A stretch of DNA of 37,827 nucleotides from Terrimesophilobacter sp044464485 (lineage in GTDB: Bacteria > Actinomycetota > Actinomycetes > Actinomycetales > Microbacteriaceae). Location of the stretch: the NCBI GenBank assembly GCA_044464485.1, contig JBIQLG010000016.1, positions 1 to 37,827 on the forward strand, in the 5' to 3' direction. How positions within the stretch are numbered: the first letter of the stretch is position 1; every line of letters starts with the position of its first letter. Made by a program: the position numbers and the translations under genes. Below are positions 23,463-31,983 of this stretch, piece after piece. A model generated the notes under the pieces. That model saw only the letters and a program-made list of their open reading frames with translations. It did no database searches and had not been told where the DNA came from.

Positions 23463-24023
23463 ATGCGCATCGGCTCCATACTGACGGCGAAGGATCTGCC
23501 TCAGGAAGAACTCCAGGTGGGGGTCCTGGATGGCGAGCTCTCGCGGCTCGGAAACGCATTTTGCACTATCGACACGATTGTCGCTTCTGCGCATCGCGCC
23601 TCGTCCATTGCGCCCGACGTGCCAGACAAGATGATTGCCGAGCGGCACACGGCCGCATGGGTCTACGGGGTCGTTTCCGAAACACCCCGGAGATTTCAAC
23701 TGTGCGTGGATACTCGAGCGAAATTCAGACCGACATCGAACTTACGATTCGAATATCGAGAGGTGGTTCTCCGGGAGATGGATGTCGTTGACATGGGCGG
23801 CCTGCGCGTCACCACCCCGGTGCGCACCGCTGTGGACATCGCACGATTTAGTGCCGAATTCAGCGATACGGAGAAAGCAGTGGTGCGTGGACTTGCCGGT
23901 CTCGGTGACGGATTTACACTCGCAACATGTCGTGAACTGCTGAATGCGCGACGAAATCTCCCCTATAAGCGTCAGGCGGAACGAAGACTCAACTCAGCAC
24001 TCGGAGTGCCAGCCGCACTTTAG
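23463..24023 (+). CDS. Solo AbiEi-like (type IV antitoxin family) protein
   Basis: A 186-residue protein resembling AbiEi-family antitoxins. ERHTAAWVYGVV recalls the segment after the N-terminal winged helix, and GGLRVTTPVRTAVDIARF matches the family's C-terminal block. In AbiE systems AbiEi represses its operon and counteracts AbiEii, a nucleotidyltransferase toxin. No AbiEii gene adjoins it here, so its role is unknown; such solo genes are common in Microbacteriaceae. There is no clear ribosome-binding site before the ATG at 23463, and the N-terminus is divergent. It converges on rel and their stop codons overlap by 4 bases, leaving no room for a terminator. The family call is moderate. Confidence 0.72.
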   Translation: MRIGSILTAKDLPQEELQVGVLDGELSRLGNAFCTIDTIVASAHRASSIAPDVPDKMIAERHTAAWVYGVVSETPRRFQLCVDTRAKFRPTSNLRFEYREVVLREMDVVDMGGLRVTTPVRTAVDIARFSAEFSDTEKAVVRGLAGLGDGFTLATCRELLNARRNLPYKRQAERRLNSALGVPAAL

Positions 24024-26329
24024 CCGGCGTTGACCCGGTAAACGTCATAGACCTGATCGATCCGGCGGACGGCGTTGAGCACTCGATCCAGATGCGTCGT
24101 ATCACCCGTCTCGAATAAAAATCGGCTGAGTGCAAGCCGATCGCTGGACGTTTGCACAGTTGCCGAAAGAATGTTTACGTGATGTTCGGAGAGCACGCGC
24201 GTCACGTCGGAAAGCAGACCAGCGCGATCAAGCGCTTCGACCTGAATCTGGACGAGGAATACGCTCTTCGAGGAGGGAGCCCACTCAACCTCGATCATTC
24301 GCTCCGGCTGCAGAACAAGTGACGCAACGTTGTTGCAATCCGACCGGTGCACGGAGACCCCGGAGCCGCGCGTCACGAAACCCACAATCTCGTCTCCCGG
24401 CACGGGAGTGCAGCACTTGGCGAGTTTGACGAGGATGTCCGGTGCCCCGCGAACCAGCACCCCTGACTCGCTGTTGCGGAGCGGCCGCGCCCGTCCCTTG
24501 ACCGGAATCGGCAGTTCGGCTTCGTCGTTCTCGGAATCGGACTGCAGATTGGCTACGACCTTTTCCAGCACTGACTGGGTCGAAATATGCCCCTCGCCGA
24601 CAGCCGCGTAAAGAGAGGACATGTCGTCGTAGCGCATTTGCGCTGCGACTTCGTTGAAAGCGTCCGGACCCATGAGCTTTTGAAGGGGAAGGTTCTGCTT
24701 TCGCATGGCCCGCGCAATCGCATCCTTACCCTGTTCAATCGCTTCCTCGCGACGCTCTTTCGTAAACCATTGCTTGATCTTGTTTCGCGCCCTCGGGCTT
24801 TTGACGAAAGAGAGCCAGTCTTTGCTGGGCCCGGCATCCGGGTTCTTGGAAGTGAACACTTCCACGACCTCGCCGCTGGATAGCGCAGTGTCGAGCGGCA
24901 CGAGTCGACCGTTGACCTTTGCACCCATCGTCCGATGCCCGACCTCGGTGTGTACCGCGTAGGCGAAGTCGACCGGAGTGGCCCCGGCCGGGAGTCCGAT
25001 GACTTTACCTTGAGGCGTGAACACGTACACCTCTTTGGCGCCGATCTCGAAGCGCAGCGACTCGAGGAACTCGCCGGGATCTGTGGTGTCTGCCTGCCAG
25101 TCGGTGATGTGCGCAAGCCACGCCATATCGGTGTCCGATGACACCGGCGAGGAAGTGCCTTTTCCGCCGCCGGTCATACGCTCTTTGTACTTCCAGTGCG
25201 CGGCGACACCGAACTCCGCGCGCTGGTGCATTTCTTCCGTGCGAATCTGCAGCTCGACCGCCCTGCCGTGAGGACCGATCACCGTGGTGTGGAGTGACTG
25301 ATACAGGTTGAACTTCGGCGTCGCGATGTAGTCCTTGAATCGACCGGGAATGGGATTCCAACGCGCGTGAATCGCGCCTAATACCGCGTAGCAGTCACGC
25401 ACCGAATGCACGAGAATCCGGATCCCGACGAGGTCGTAGATCTCATCGAACTCGCGCCCCCTCATGACCATTTTCTGGTAGATCGAGTAAAACTGTTTGG
25501 GCCTGCCCGCGACTTTTCCGCGGATTTTCGACGCCTTGAGGTCCTCGTTCACGGCATCGACGACCTCCTGCACGAATTCTTCGCGCTGCGGGGTCCGCTC
25601 CTTCACGAGCCCCTCGATCTCCACGTAAAGTTTTGGATACAGCACCGCAAAAGACAGGTCCTCAAGTTCCCACTTGATGGCCTGGATTCCCAGTCTGTGC
25701 GCGAGCGGCGCGTAAATTTCGAGGGTTTCCTGCGCTTTGCGCGTGGCGGATTCTGCGGAGACGAATCCCCACGTGCGTGCGTTATGCAGACGGTCGGCCA
25801 GTTTGATGACGAGAACGCGAATGTCTTTGGACATCGCCACGACCATCTTGCGCACGGTCTCCGCCTGCGCACTGTCGCCGTACTTGAGCTTGTCGAGCTT
25901 TGTGACGCCGTCGACCAGCATTGCAACCTCGTCACCAAACTCGGTTTTGAGGACCTCGAGCGTGTAGTCGGTATCTTCCACTGTGTCGTGGAGCAGGGCC
26001 GCCGCGAGCGTTACCGGACCAATCCCAAGATCCGCGAGGATCTGCGCCACCGCAACGGGGTGGGTGATGTACGGCTCACCGCTCTGTCGGAGCTGACCCT
26101 CATGCGCGCGCAACGCGGCCTGATATGCCCTCTCAACGATGCTGACATCCGCTTTGGGGTGTTGCGTTCGCACGGTCCGGATGAGCTTGTCGATTCCCTC
26201 CACCGATTGCGAGCGTGAGAAAATTCTGGGCAAAAGTGCTCTGCGAGCGACCGGGACGGGCACCGGCGAGTCGTCCTGCGACGTCGCCGCTTCCGTGGGA
26301 GCGAGCGCGGGAGGTTTAGTCTCTGTCAT
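24020..26329 (-). CDS. rel: Bifunctional (p)ppGpp synthase/hydrolase, RelA/SpoT family
   Basis: Controls the stringent response by making and degrading (p)ppGpp. It has 769 residues: an HD hydrolase domain (YITHP with H90; HDTVEDTD with H114/D115), a synthetase domain (KQFYSIYQKM, GVRILVHSVRDCYAVLGAIH, RFKDYIATPKFNLYQSLHTT), a TGS domain (VYVFTPQGKVIGLPAGATPV), a helical/zinc-finger region (AKCCTPVPGDEIVGFVTRG) and a C-terminal ACT domain. Both active sites look intact. The ATG at 26329 has a very strong GGGGAGGAGG ribosome-binding site. It lies downstream of yajC-secD-secF, as in mycobacteria, and an 11-base palindrome sits in its upstream gap. Confidence 0.97.
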   Translation of the reverse strand: MTETKPPALAPTEAATSQDDSPVPVPVARRALLPRIFSRSQSVEGIDKLIRTVRTQHPKADVSIVERAYQAALRAHEGQLRQSGEPYITHPVAVAQILADLGIGPVTLAAALLHDTVEDTDYTLEVLKTEFGDEVAMLVDGVTKLDKLKYGDSAQAETVRKMVVAMSKDIRVLVIKLADRLHNARTWGFVSAESATRKAQETLEIYAPLAHRLGIQAIKWELEDLSFAVLYPKLYVEIEGLVKERTPQREEFVQEVVDAVNEDLKASKIRGKVAGRPKQFYSIYQKMVMRGREFDEIYDLVGIRILVHSVRDCYAVLGAIHARWNPIPGRFKDYIATPKFNLYQSLHTTVIGPHGRAVELQIRTEEMHQRAEFGVAAHWKYKERMTGGGKGTSSPVSSDTDMAWLAHITDWQADTTDPGEFLESLRFEIGAKEVYVFTPQGKVIGLPAGATPVDFAYAVHTEVGHRTMGAKVNGRLVPLDTALSSGEVVEVFTSKNPDAGPSKDWLSFVKSPRARNKIKQWFTKERREEAIEQGKDAIARAMRKQNLPLQKLMGPDAFNEVAAQMRYDDMSSLYAAVGEGHISTQSVLEKVVANLQSDSENDEAELPIPVKGRARPLRNSESGVLVRGAPDILVKLAKCCTPVPGDEIVGFVTRGSGVSVHRSDCNNVASLVLQPERMIEVEWAPSSKSVFLVQIQVEALDRAGLLSDVTRVLSEHHVNILSATVQTSSDRLALSRFLFETGDTTHLDRVLNAVRRIDQVYDVYRVNAG

Positions 26330-26360
26330 GTCGCCTCCTCCCCTGCCAAGCTAGCATTCG

Positions 26361-26371
26361 TACCTGAGGTA
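26361..26371. repeat. Short palindrome upstream of rel
   Basis: TACCTGAGGTA is a perfect inverted repeat (5-base arms, one central base), 32 bases before the rel start and in the 89-base gap after secF. It could be a small operator or part of a promoter region, but a sequence this short can arise by chance. Confidence 0.3.
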
Positions 26372-26418
26372 AGCGTGCAGTTTCGCGCGGGGCGGAGAGC
26401 ATCCTCGAACTCCAGCAC

Positions 26419-27411
26419 CTATTCGGTAATGGCGCTGGTCTTTCGAGATTGCATGACCTTCTTTTCCTTCTTGCGGATGGCATCCTCGTTGCTGCGGAGG
26501 TGCGCGTAGAGCGGTGCGGCGATGAAGATCGTCGAATACGTGCCGACAAGCATTCCGATGAAGAGTGCGAGAGAGATGTCCCTCAGCGTCCCGGCTCCGA
26601 GCAGAGCGGCACCGATGAACAGGATGGCGCCGACGGGCAGAAGCGCCACCACCGAGGTGTTGATCGAGCGGACCAGCGTCTGGTTTACCGCGAGGTTCAC
26701 CGATTCTGAGAACGTTCGCGTTGATCCGCCGCCGTCCTCCGTCGTATTTTCTCGAATTTTGTCGAACACGACGACGGTGTCATACAACGAATAGCCGAGG
26801 ATGGTCAGGAATCCGATCACGGCGGCGGGCGTGACCTCAAATTGAAGCACCCCGTAAACACCCGCAGTAATGATGAGATCGTGCAAAAGCGCGATCATTG
26901 CCGCGAGCGACATCTTCCAGGTTCGGAAGTAGATCGCCATGACAATCGCGGCCAGCACCAGGAACGTAATCAGGCCCCGCACCGCGGTATTCGTAATGTC
27001 CGCACCCCAGGTTGCACCGATATACGATGCGGTCACATCCTTCTTGTTGACGTCGTACGCTGCCGCCAGCGCATCGCGAACCTTGTCGTTTTGCGCATTC
27101 GTGAGCTGATCGGTCTGAATCCTTACCGAATCGCCCCCGATGATTGTCACACGCGGATTCGCCGTCTTCACCTCGCTCACGACGGTATCGGACGCAAACT
27201 TCTGATCGAGGTTCGTCGTCTGGGTGATTTCGAACTGTGAGCCACCGCGGAATTCGATGCCGAACTCGAATCCGCCTCGAAGCAGAGTGATTCCCAGCGC
27301 CGCCACGATCATCACGATGGCGATGCCGTACCAGAGATACTTCTTGCCAACAAAATCGTAGGATCGTTTTCCCGTGTAGAGGTCATTACCAAACTGCGCG
27401 AAGCTGGCCAT
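26419..27411 (-). CDS. secF: Protein translocase subunit SecF
   Basis: With SecD, uses the proton-motive force to help complete protein export through SecYEG. It has 330 residues with six membrane segments: one near 29-47, then a periplasmic loop opening with FEFGIEFRGGSQFEITQ, then five helices in the C-terminal half, including TILGYSLYDTVVVFDKIREN and SINTSVVALLPVGAILFIGA. The C-terminus is Lys-rich. The ATG at 27411 shares one base with the secD stop (TGATG), so the two are translationally coupled. Confidence 0.97.
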   Translation of the reverse strand: MASFAQFGNDLYTGKRSYDFVGKKYLWYGIAIVMIVAALGITLLRGGFEFGIEFRGGSQFEITQTTNLDQKFASDTVVSEVKTANPRVTIIGGDSVRIQTDQLTNAQNDKVRDALAAAYDVNKKDVTASYIGATWGADITNTAVRGLITFLVLAAIVMAIYFRTWKMSLAAMIALLHDLIITAGVYGVLQFEVTPAAVIGFLTILGYSLYDTVVVFDKIRENTTEDGGGSTRTFSESVNLAVNQTLVRSINTSVVALLPVGAILFIGAALLGAGTLRDISLALFIGMLVGTYSTIFIAAPLYAHLRSNEDAIRKKEKKVMQSRKTSAITE

Positions 27412-29186
27412 CAGGAATCCTTCCCCTTCGAACGGGCTTTGGCCGTGCCGCCCGTACCGGCCTCAAGTTCGGCTGCTTTCCGCTCGGCGATCGTTTGGCG
27501 CCTTGCGGCTTCCCTGCTGGCAGACGCGCTCTTACTCGCTTTGACGGAGACCGTCGGTGCACGGAACTGGGCTCGTCCGCGGTATACGGCACCGAGTGCC
27601 CGTGGATCCAGCCCGCTGAGCTTGTGACCGCCCCCGAAGAATTCGGTATTCGCCAGGAGCTGCAACATGGGGTGCGTGAACATCGTGACCACGAGAAGGT
27701 CGACAATCGTGGTGAGCCCGAGCGTGAGAGCGAAGCCGCGAACATTGCCCACGGCGAGCAGGAACAGCACGATGGCGGCGAGGAAGTTCACCCCGTCTGA
27801 GGCGAAAATCGTCCTCAGCGCGCGCTTCCAGCCCGCTTCTACCGCAGACACAAGAACCCTGCCGTCACGTAATTCATCGCGTATTCGCTCGAAATAGACG
27901 ATGAAGGAGTCAGCGGTGATACCTATCGCGACAATCAACCCCGCGACACCCGCTAACGACAGCCGGTAACCCTCCCGCCACGACAGGATCGTCACAATCA
28001 AATAGGTGATGGAAAACGCGACAACGAGCGAGACGACCGTCACAAAGCCCAGCACCCGATACTGAAGCAGTGAGTAGCCGATCACGAGGATGAGGCCAAT
28101 TGCGCCCGCGAGAAGACCGCTGAGAAGCTGCGTCGTACCGAGCGTTGCCGTGATGGTGTCCTTGCTCTGCACCACGAAGCCGATGGGCAGCGCGCCGAAC
28201 TTCAACTGGTCGGCGAGCGTCTTGGAGGATTGCTGCGTGAAGGAGCCGGTAATCTGCGGCTTTCCGTCGGTGATCACCGCGTTGGTGCGCGGCGCCGAAA
28301 TGACCTTACCGTCGAGAACAATCGCGAACTGATTCTGCGCACCGGTCATGCCGAACAGCCGCGTCGTAACCTTCGCGAATTCTGCAGCGCCTTCGCTGTC
28401 GAACACGATGTTGACGCCCCACTGGTTGGTGCTTGCACCCTGACTGTTGGCGACGAGTCCGTTGGTCGCGTCTTTGATGTGTTCACCGGACACCTCGACC
28501 GGACCGAGAATGTATTTGTAGTCCGGGATGGCGTCCGAGGTGGTGCCGTTGATCTCGCAGGTGATGAGCGGCTTGTCTGCCGGGGCGACATTGGTATCAG
28601 CCTTCAAAAGGTCTGCGCAATTGAAGTTATCGAACACTTTCTGAAGTTCCGGGGTTATCCAGGCTTTGTCGCTCGCGTTGCTGGGGCTGATGGACGGCCC
28701 AGGTTCCGGGGTTTCTGATGGTGCGGGAGTTTCCTCTGCCGCGTCGCTCGGGCTCGGCGAAGGCGTTTCGTCCGCACTGGATACCGCTGCGGCTTCCGAC
28801 GCGATGACCGCGCGGAACTCAAGTTTCGCCGAAGACTCGATGCGATCGATCGTGTCCTGGTCGGGGATGCCGGGGATGGAAACGACGACATTGCTGCCGC
28901 CCTGGGTGTTGATTTCCGATTCCGACACCCCTGCGGCGTCGATCCGCTGGCGAATAATGGCTACGGCTTGGTTCAACTGGTCCGTGCTCACGGTCTGGCC
29001 GCTCTCGAGTTTCGGAGCGAGGATGATCTGCGTTCCACCTTCGAGATCGAGAGCGAGCTTGGGTACCCAGGTGCCGTTTGCCCAGAGCACACCCGCTCCG
29101 TTGATCGCGATGAGGCCAATGATGATCACCAGAAGCCAGGTGAGCGAACGCCATGCCTTCTTCACCGGGGTTGAGCGTACCGCCAC
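27411..29186 (-). CDS. secD: Protein translocase subunit SecD
   Basis: The 591-residue partner of SecF: an N-terminal membrane helix (about 13-32), a large periplasmic domain, and five C-terminal helices. Motifs: DLEGGTQIILAP, IIRQRIDAAGVSESEI, the proton-path region AGLIVAIGITADSFIVYFERIRDE, and TIVDLLVVTMFTHPM. Between the two periplasmic subdomains is a low-complexity Ser/Pro/Glu insertion (about 140-175). The C-terminal tail is basic and rich in Ala and Ser. The nominal start is GTG at 29186 with a weak ribosome-binding site; a GTG seven codons further on, before KKAWRSLTW, is an alternative. Confidence 0.97.
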   Translation of the reverse strand: MAVRSTPVKKAWRSLTWLLVIIIGLIAINGAGVLWANGTWVPKLALDLEGGTQIILAPKLESGQTVSTDQLNQAVAIIRQRIDAAGVSESEINTQGGSNVVVSIPGIPDQDTIDRIESSAKLEFRAVIASEAAAVSSADETPSPSPSDAAEETPAPSETPEPGPSISPSNASDKAWITPELQKVFDNFNCADLLKADTNVAPADKPLITCEINGTTSDAIPDYKYILGPVEVSGEHIKDATNGLVANSQGASTNQWGVNIVFDSEGAAEFAKVTTRLFGMTGAQNQFAIVLDGKVISAPRTNAVITDGKPQITGSFTQQSSKTLADQLKFGALPIGFVVQSKDTITATLGTTQLLSGLLAGAIGLILVIGYSLLQYRVLGFVTVVSLVVAFSITYLIVTILSWREGYRLSLAGVAGLIVAIGITADSFIVYFERIRDELRDGRVLVSAVEAGWKRALRTIFASDGVNFLAAIVLFLLAVGNVRGFALTLGLTTIVDLLVVTMFTHPMLQLLANTEFFGGGHKLSGLDPRALGAVYRGRAQFRAPTVSVKASKSASASREAARRQTIAERKAAELEAGTGGTAKARSKGKDS

Positions 29187-29235
29187 GTGTGACTCAGCTT
29201 TCTACTGTCGTACTGAAACGAGGATGATGGCGCGA

Positions 29236-29628
29236 TTAAGAATCCGACGCCGGCTTCTTGCGAGGCGATTTCTTGGTGCGCTCGCCAAATTCGGGATCCC
29301 CCATCGGCTCGGAGTTGGATTCGTTGAGCTCAGGCTTGGACGTTTCTTCCTCAGCTTCGACCGGCTCTGGAACTTCCACTGCCTTGAGAATCGCCTGACG
29401 ATGAATTTTCACGACAGTCTTCGGCGCGATCTCGACCAGCGCGATGTTTTCTTCCTCATCTATGGACACGAGTTTTCCATACAGGCCGAAATTCGTCATC
29501 ACCTCAACACCGGGCACGATCGTTGCCGTGCGCTCCGCGGCATCCCGCTGGCGCTTCTTTGCGCTCCGGAACTGGAAAACGATGAATACGACGAGTACAA
29601 GTCCGATAAGAATCAGTGTGGGATCCAT
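29236..29628 (-). CDS. yajC: Preprotein translocase subunit YajC
   Basis: Small accessory protein of the SecDF-YajC complex. It has 130 residues: one N-terminal membrane helix (about 4-20, TLILIGLVLVVFIVFQF), a basic RSAKKRQRD stretch, then the YajC core (IVPGVEVMTNFGLYGKLVSID, KTVVKIHRQAI) and a Glu-rich, then Lys-rich tail. The ATG at 29628 gives the standard N-terminus MDPTLILIG; a TTG 12 codons upstream is possible but unlikely. It is the first gene of the yajC-secD-secF set. Confidence 0.95.
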   Translation of the reverse strand: MDPTLILIGLVLVVFIVFQFRSAKKRQRDAAERTATIVPGVEVMTNFGLYGKLVSIDEEENIALVEIAPKTVVKIHRQAILKAVEVPEPVEAEEETSKPELNESNSEPMGDPEFGERTKKSPRKKPASDS

Positions 29629-29716
29629 GCTGGCGAAAGGCCTTCCAAAGTAAATTGTGACCAACTCGAGGGATCAGCGCGACAAAGAGCCGCAAGGGAG
29701 TTATGGCCAGCTTGAA

Positions 29717-30730
29717 TTATAGGTCATGCTCGAAGAGACCTGTTGACGGTGCCGCCATTCCAAGGTGCTTCCACGCCTGTCGTGTGGCAACTCTCCCGCG
29801 CGGTGTCCGGACCAGCAGGCCCACCCGCACCAGAAACGGCTCCACAACCGACTCAATCGTGTCGGCCTCCTCGCCGACCGATACCGCAAGCGTATTGAGC
29901 CCCACGGGGCCACCATCGAAACGAGTGAGAATCGCCTTGAGGACCGCACGATCGAGTCGATCCAAACCGAGCGCGTCGACATCGTAGAGTTCGAGCGCGG
30001 AATGCACGGCGTGAATTCCGCCAGTGTTGTGCACGAGCGCATAGTCCCTCACGCGCCGAAGCAGCCGGTTGGCAATGCGGGGCGTGCCCCTGCTTCGCCC
30101 CGCGATCTCCGTCGTGGCATCCGACTCGATCTCCAGCGAGAGCAGCCGCGACGCGCGCGCGATCACTTCCTCGAGCTCGTGGGTTTCGTAAAACTCGAGG
30201 TGGGCGGTGAATCCGAACCGATCGCGAAGCGGGTTGGGGAGCAATCCGGAACGCGTGGTCGCGCCAACAAGGGTGAACGGGGCAAGCTCCAGTGGAATAG
30301 ATGTCGCGCCTGCACCCTTCCCCACCATGATGTCGATCCGAAAATCCTCCATCGCGAGGTACAGCATTTCTTCGGCTGATCGCGCCATTCTGTGGATTTC
30401 GTCGATAAACAGAATTTCGCCCGGAACGAGAGACGAAAGTACCGCGGCGAGATCCCCTGCGTGCTGAATCGCAGGCCCGCTGGACACTCGAAGCGGGTGC
30501 CCGCTCTCCTCGGCGACAATCATTGCGAGGGTGGTTTTACCCAGCCCGGGCGGACCAGCGAGCAAAATGTGGTCGGGCGCGCGATGCTGAAGCCGAGCAG
30601 CATCCAGAAGCAACTGCAGCTGCGCGCGCACCTTCTCCTGACCGATGAATTCTGACAGCGACTTGGGTCGCAGTGCTCCTTCGAAGGCGAGCTCGGCTTC
30701 GGATTCGGGAGTTGGCTGAATGATCGACAC
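29717..30730 (-). CDS. ruvB: Holliday junction branch migration helicase RuvB
   Basis: Hexameric AAA+ motor that drives branch migration with RuvA. It has 337 residues: Walker A AGPPGLGKTT at 58-67, Walker B ILFIDEIHRM at 106-115, sensor 1 VGATTRSGLL, the Arg finger in RSRGTPRIANRLLRRVRDYA, and the C-terminal winged helix (PFLVRVGLLVRTPRGRVATR). The start is GTG at 30730, sharing one base with the ruvA TAG (TAGTG). The protein ends normally. Confidence 0.97.
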   Translation of the reverse strand: MSIIQPTPESEAELAFEGALRPKSLSEFIGQEKVRAQLQLLLDAARLQHRAPDHILLAGPPGLGKTTLAMIVAEESGHPLRVSSGPAIQHAGDLAAVLSSLVPGEILFIDEIHRMARSAEEMLYLAMEDFRIDIMVGKGAGATSIPLELAPFTLVGATTRSGLLPNPLRDRFGFTAHLEFYETHELEEVIARASRLLSLEIESDATTEIAGRSRGTPRIANRLLRRVRDYALVHNTGGIHAVHSALELYDVDALGLDRLDRAVLKAILTRFDGGPVGLNTLAVSVGEEADTIESVVEPFLVRVGLLVRTPRGRVATRQAWKHLGMAAPSTGLFEHDL

Positions 30731-31344
30731 TATCGGGCACCCTGTTTCGCTCCGGAACCGAGCTGGGAGAGCGCGCTGCGCAGTACGAGTGGAACCGATT
30801 CGCGTTCCGACTCCGGTGCGCTCGCCATGACCTCATCGACGGCCTGAGTGGCCGAACGTTCCGGCCACCCGAGCCCGACAAGCGCCGTGACCACGCTCTC
30901 CGCCACCGAGGATGACTTCGGGATCGTCGCGCCGACAGCCGCGTGGACACTGATCTTCCCCGCGAGAGAAATAATGATGAGTTTTGCTGTCTTGGGACCG
31001 ATACCCGGAACCTTGCGGAACGCCGCGTCGTCATCCTGGGCGACCGCAACCGAAATCTCCGCGGGAGAGAGCGTCCCGAGAACCGCCATTGCAGATTTCG
31101 GACCGACGCCGCTCACACCGCGCAACAGGTCGAACAGGTCACGGCCCTCGTCATCGGCAAAACCGTAGAGGGCGAGCTCATCCTCACGAACAATAAGCGC
31201 CGTGCGCAGTGTGGCCGGACTCCCGACACGCAACTGGCTAGCGTGAACTGGAGTGACGGCGATCTGCAGCCCGACCCCACCCACCTCGACGATCGCCGAA
31301 GTTCCGGCGATCGCCAGCACTTCACCTCTCACCGACGCAATCAT
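30730..31344 (-). CDS. ruvA: Holliday junction DNA-binding protein RuvA
   Basis: Tetrameric junction-binding platform for RuvB and RuvC. It has 204 residues: an N-terminal OB fold (MIASVRGEVLAIAGTSAIVE), two helix-hairpin-helix motifs (LRGVSGVGPKSAMAVLG and FRKVPGIGPKTAKLIIISLAG), and a C-terminal RuvB-binding domain (ALVGLGWPERSATQAVDEV). The ATG at 31344 forms an ATGA overlap with the ruvC stop. Confidence 0.97.
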   Translation of the reverse strand: MIASVRGEVLAIAGTSAIVEVGGVGLQIAVTPVHASQLRVGSPATLRTALIVREDELALYGFADDEGRDLFDLLRGVSGVGPKSAMAVLGTLSPAEISVAVAQDDDAAFRKVPGIGPKTAKLIIISLAGKISVHAAVGATIPKSSSVAESVVTALVGLGWPERSATQAVDEVMASAPESERESVPLVLRSALSQLGSGAKQGAR

Positions 31345-31973
31345 GTCCCAAGCCTACGGGCGGGAGATGACCTTCCCGCAGACCGCTCGGCGGCGCGCCA
31401 CGCTGCCTGTGCCGGCGTGAGGGCCGCTTGCCCGGTTTCCGCCACTGCTCCGCCACGCCACGCATGACAGATTGCCAGGGCGAGAGCATCCGAGGCGTCC
31501 GCGGGTTTGGGTACAGACTCCAGGTTCAGAATTCGAGCAACCATGGCGCCGACCTGCTTCTTGTCGGCGCTTCCGTACCCCGTGATCGCCGCCTTCACTT
31601 CGGTCGGCGTGTGCAGACCCACCGCGAGTGCGCGTCGCGCAGCCAGGAGGAGTACGACACCGCTGGCCTGAGCCACCCCCATCACGGTGTGCAGATTCTG
31701 CTGGGCGAAAACCCGCTCAAGGGCCACCGCATCCGGCGCGTGCCGATCCAGCATCTGCTCCAGTGCGTCCGCAATCTCGGCGAGCCGTTGCTCAAGCGGC
31801 AACGCCCTCGACGTGCGGATGACGTCCACTGTCACCAGAGTGGCGGAACGATCGCGGGCAACATCCACGATTCCCACGCCGCATCTCGTGAGACCCGGGT
31901 CGACTCCCAGAACACGCAACGGCTTTCGGCGACCGGCGCGCCGCGGCTCCATCGGCCCACCGCGGTCGGACAT
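31341..31973 (-). CDS. ruvC: Crossover junction endonuclease RuvC
   Basis: Resolves Holliday junctions by paired nicks. It has 210 residues from the ATG at 31973. The four catalytic acids are visible: Asp in VLGVDPGLTRCG, Glu in VALERVFAQQN, and the Asp pair in DASDALALAICH. A basic N-terminal extension (EPRRAGRRKP) precedes the core. An ATG at 31952 with GGTGGG upstream is an equally plausible start, and the C-terminus has about 40 residues of non-conserved Ala/Arg-rich tail. The gene starts about 10 bases after the yebC stop and overlaps ruvA by 4 bp. Confidence 0.95.
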   Translation of the reverse strand: MSDRGGPMEPRRAGRRKPLRVLGVDPGLTRCGVGIVDVARDRSATLVTVDVIRTSRALPLEQRLAEIADALEQMLDRHAPDAVALERVFAQQNLHTVMGVAQASGVVLLLAARRALAVGLHTPTEVKAAITGYGSADKKQVGAMVARILNLESVPKPADASDALALAICHAWRGGAVAETGQAALTPAQAAWRAAERSAGRSSPARRLGT

Positions 31974-31983
31974 CGCTCGTTGC

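Noticed and set aside
21891..23699. A 602-codon minus-strand open frame across the cyclophilin-like, DUF349 and AbiEi-like genes
   Set aside because: It runs through the N gap, is antisense to coding genes and has no domain I recognise.
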